From the NCBI GenBank assembly GCA_003451595.1, contig DMDA01000127.1, positions 3,297-20,012 on the forward strand: a stretch of 16,716 bases of DNA, read 5' to 3'. Shown piece after piece: positions 14,818 through 16,716 of this stretch. The stretch is from Chloroflexota bacterium. GTDB taxonomy: Bacteria > Chloroflexota > Anaerolineae > Caldilineales > Caldilineaceae. The notes under the pieces are model-generated. The model saw only the letters and a list, made by a program, of their open reading frames with translations. It did no database searches and was not told the origin of the DNA. How positions within the stretch are numbered: position 1 is the first letter of the stretch; each line of letters begins with the position of its first letter. The position numbers and the translations under genes are program-made.

Positions 14818-15576
14818 ATGAGCACAGTAGTCATGGACACCGACCGCCCGATCACACGCAACTCAGATCAACTGGCCGAGATCAGCCAGAAGCTCGACTT
14901 GATGGCGCAGAGCATCAGCGTACTGGGCGCCCAGGTGAATTACCTGATGGAACGCGCTGAAGCGGATCGCCGCCGCCAGCAGACCTGGGACGATCTCTTC
15001 ACCGACCTGACGCCGATCGTCAATGAGGTGTACGCGGTGGCGGAGACGCAGCTTGAGGAAATGCAGCAGTTCGTCACTCTGGACGACATCATGGAATTGG
15101 TCAAGCGGCTGGCGCGCAATACACGCACACTCAACGAGATGCTCGACACACTGGAAAGCGCTAACGACTTCATCCGCGACGCCGCGCCGCTCACAAAGGA
15201 CATGATGACCGAAGCGACCACGCAACTGGAGGCGCTCGAACGCAAGGGCTACTTCGGTTTCGCCCGCCAGGGGCTGTACGTGCTGGATCAGATTGTCACC
15301 TCCTTTAGCGAGGAAGACGTCAGGCAACTTGGCGACAACGTCGTGCTGATCCTCAATACGGTCAAGGCGCTGACGCAGCCAGAGATGATGACGATGCTCA
15401 ATAACCTGACGCAAGGCTTCCACGCTGCAGAGCAGGAAGCGCTGAGCGGGCAGCTAGACATCGGCATGTTTGGCTTGCTCAAGCAGATGCGCGACCCTGA
15501 GGTGCGCCGCGGCCTGGCCATCACATTAGAGACGCTGCGCCGGGTCTCGGCTCAGGCGCCCAAAAACGGAAAATAA
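14818..15576 (+). CDS. DUF1641-domain protein
   Basis: A 252-aa cytosolic protein of unknown biochemical role. The N-terminus contains a coiled coil (about 18-60: DQLAEISQKLDLMAQSISVLGAQVNYLMERAEADRRRQQTW), then helical segments, and near the C-terminus the DUF1641 signature LDIGMFGLLKQMRDPEVRRGLAITLETLRRV (about 214-245). DUF1641 genes often stand next to sulfide:quinone reductase and formate or heterodisulfide-type redox genes, from memory. AAGGAGG five bases before the ATG fixes the start at 14818; longer frames to the left overlap sqr. It has no cysteine. Co-transcribed with sqr (41-nt gap), it may be a scaffold or membrane-interaction partner; this is an inference. Confidence 0.85.
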   Translation: MSTVVMDTDRPITRNSDQLAEISQKLDLMAQSISVLGAQVNYLMERAEADRRRQQTWDDLFTDLTPIVNEVYAVAETQLEEMQQFVTLDDIMELVKRLARNTRTLNEMLDTLESANDFIRDAAPLTKDMMTEATTQLEALERKGYFGFARQGLYVLDQIVTSFSEEDVRQLGDNVVLILNTVKALTQPEMMTMLNNLTQGFHAAEQEALSGQLDIGMFGLLKQMRDPEVRRGLAITLETLRRVSAQAPKNGK

Positions 15577-15580
15577 GAAA

Positions 15581-15624
15581 CGTGCTGCGTGCTTCGTGAC
15601 CGAAAGGCACACAACACGCAACAC
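15581..15624. repeat. Convergent heptad-like repeats between DUF1641 and dsrC-like genes
   Basis: CGTGCTG-CGTGCTT-CGTGACC (15581-15601) is followed by CACAACACGCAACACAC on the right (15608-15624), roughly inverse complementary. On the minus strand the mispairs become G-U, so a hairpin is possible. Similar period-7 sequence lies at 8604-8630. Confidence 0.45.
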
Positions 15625-15670
15625 ACATTCTCGCACTCAAGATCGACGATTACGAAAGGACATTTTCACC

Positions 15671-15979
15671 ATGTTGACCAAAGAATTGAACGTATCTCTG
15701 GACGCTGAAGGCTTTATGACTGACCCCAATCAGTGGACGCCAGAAATCGCCGAGATGATGGCGGTCGAAGAGGGCATCGCCCCACTCAACGCCAAGCATT
15801 GGCAGGTCATCAACTGGGTGCGCCAGGAAGCCGCCAGCAGCGGTGAGTTCCCCTCTCTGCGTGCCATCAGCAAGCGGTCGGGCGTGGACACGAAGGAACT
15901 GTACGAACTCTTCCCCAAAGGTCCCGCTCGCAAGATTGCTCGCTGTGCTGGCTATCCCAAGCCCAAAGGCTGCATCTAA
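15671..15979 (+). CDS. DsrC/TusE-family sulfur carrier protein with CX8C C-terminus
   Basis: A 102-aa soluble protein of the DsrC/TusE/DsvC family, which carries sulfur on C-terminal cysteines. The full fold is seen: DAEGFMTDPNQWTPEIAEMMAVEEGI, LNAKHWQVINWVR, the PSLRAISKRSG helix, and the flexible tail FPKGPARKIARCAGYPKPKGCI. The penultimate Cys101 is the canonical CysA. The second, Cys92, gives CX8C, while canonical DsrC has CX10C (the position that is Cys in AC-KIAG is Ala here); TusE normally keeps only CysA. AAAGGA lies about 10 bases before the ATG; the upstream in-frame ATG at 15596 has no support. The neighbours sqr and dsrE-like suggest handling of sulfane sulfur from sulfide oxidation. 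No dsrAB is present in the window. Confidence 0.92.
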   Translation: MLTKELNVSLDAEGFMTDPNQWTPEIAEMMAVEEGIAPLNAKHWQVINWVRQEAASSGEFPSLRAISKRSGVDTKELYELFPKGPARKIARCAGYPKPKGCI

Positions 15980-16015
15980 AAAGTGGAATTTCAACATTCT
16001 CAAGGAGATCAAATT

Positions 16016-16480
16016 ATGTCTGAGCAACGCAAGCTGGCGATCATCTGCTCGAAAGGCAGCCTGGATATGGCCTACCCCGGTCTCGTGCTGGCCAATGCTG
16101 CCCGCATGATGGGTATTGAGGCTGACCTGTTTTTCACCTTTTGGGGCATGGACATCATCACTAAGGAGAAGGTGGATCATCTCAAGGTCGTACCGGTAGG
16201 CAACCCGGCCATGCACATGCCGCAATTCGTCGGCGGTCTGCCCGGGATGACCGACATGGCGACGACGATGATGAAGAAGGAGATCGAGAAGCTGGACATG
16301 CCGCCTGTACATGAGTTTCTGGAGATGGTGCACGATGCCGGCTGCGGCATCTGGGCCTGCAAGATGGCCGCCGAGATGATGCACTTGACGCGCGAAGACC
16401 TGGTGGATGAAGTCGACGACATCATCGGCGCCATGGAGTTTCTTGAAAAGGCCGAAGGCGCCCAACTTCTGTTCATCTAA
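16016..16480 (+). CDS. DsrE/DsrF/DrsH-like sulfur-relay protein
   Basis: A 154-aa member of the DsrE2-like (DrsE_2) branch. It matches from IICSKGSLDMAYPGLVLANAARMMGIEADLFFTFWGMDII at the start to the typical C-terminal half: AGCGIWACKMAAEMMHLTREDLVDEVDDIIGAMEFL and a final LLFI. Cysteines are Cys11, Cys110 and Cys115; Cys115, in WACKM, sits where family members bind persulfide. It probably receives sulfane sulfur and exchanges it with the DsrC-like partner encoded 36 nt upstream. AAGGAG nine bases before the ATG supports the start at 16016 rather than an ATG 11 codons upstream. No transmembrane segment is seen. It is the last gene of the operon, followed by a long hairpin. Confidence 0.9.
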   Translation: MSEQRKLAIICSKGSLDMAYPGLVLANAARMMGIEADLFFTFWGMDIITKEKVDHLKVVPVGNPAMHMPQFVGGLPGMTDMATTMMKKEIEKLDMPPVHEFLEMVHDAGCGIWACKMAAEMMHLTREDLVDEVDDIIGAMEFLEKAEGAQLLFI

Positions 16481-16494
16481 CCGCCCCTGACGAT

Positions 16495-16546
16495 CAAGCT
16501 CTGCTCGCCTATCGTGCTGGCTGATGCGATGGGCGAGCAGAGCTTG
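16495..16546 (+). terminator. 20-bp hairpin at the end of the sulfur operon
   Basis: Arms 16495-16514 and 16527-16546 pair over 20 positions with a single U-G pair on the plus strand and a 12-nt loop. No T-run follows. It starts 14 nt after the stop of the DsrE-like gene. It is unusually long for an intrinsic terminator and may protect the mRNA 3' end or need a factor. The remaining 170 nt to the window end show no gene. Confidence 0.65.
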
Positions 16547-16716
16547 CGCAATCGATGCAGCATCCCCGCCTGCAGCGTGCAACAAACATCGCCCCTGAAA
16601 CCACAGAACAACTCACCGCGCAACGAGCGTTCCCCAACACGAATAAGTCCTCTGCTTTGCGCTCCCTTTGCGACTTGTCGACTTTTCGGTTATCCTTGTC
16701 GTTTGCATTTGTATTT

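Overview
The window is a GC-rich bacterial chromosomal segment with Shine-Dalgarno starts and sigma70-type promoters. No phage, IS element or CRISPR array was seen. Gene content suggests Chloroflexota, perhaps near Caldilinea. This rests on family recognition (large STAND-like ATPases, short charged ORFs, YqeB, an SQR/DUF1641/DsrC/DsrE cluster, heptad intergenic repeats) and is an inference.

Left part (1-3400): dnaB is cut by the window edge on the minus strand. Behind it are a bifunctional-nuclease-domain gene with its own promoter and intrinsic terminator, a divergent tRNA-Pro(CGG) with promoter and terminator, a GIN-domain lipoprotein, and about 450 nt with no convincing gene.

Middle part (3400-11800), all minus strand: reading in the direction of transcription, a 1053-aa RelA/SpoT-like protein fused to an ATPase comes first. 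It is followed by a second, related ATPase carrying an OmpR-type winged helix, then YqeB, a PcaF-like thiolase and a fused two-domain 3-oxoacid CoA-transferase. The last two form a tight pair for beta-ketoacyl-CoA or ketoacid metabolism.

The 1053-aa protein is the most unusual item. It keeps the whole regulatory half of a long RSH protein (TGS, helical, Cys-containing and ACT domains), but both the HD hydrolase and the synthetase regions have lost their catalytic motifs, and an ATPase plus a probable winged helix is attached at the C-terminus. It looks like a stringent-response sensor whose output has been changed from (p)ppGpp chemistry to an ATPase. The adjacent ATPase with a DNA-binding domain could be its partner.

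The divergent region (11799-12045) has a very good promoter reading right into two short charged ORFs. Its spacer is occupied by a motif GTGTATTTTGTGTG that recurs, in either orientation, nearby and inside the RSH gene.

Right part (12600-16480), plus strand: a compact sulfur operon. An excisionase-like HTH plus PocR-domain regulator is followed by sulfide:quinone reductase, a DUF1641 protein, a DsrC/TusE-like sulfur carrier with altered Cys spacing (CX8C) and a DsrE-family protein, closed by a 20-bp hairpin. Together they would oxidise sulfide to the quinone pool and pass sulfane sulfur to soluble carriers.
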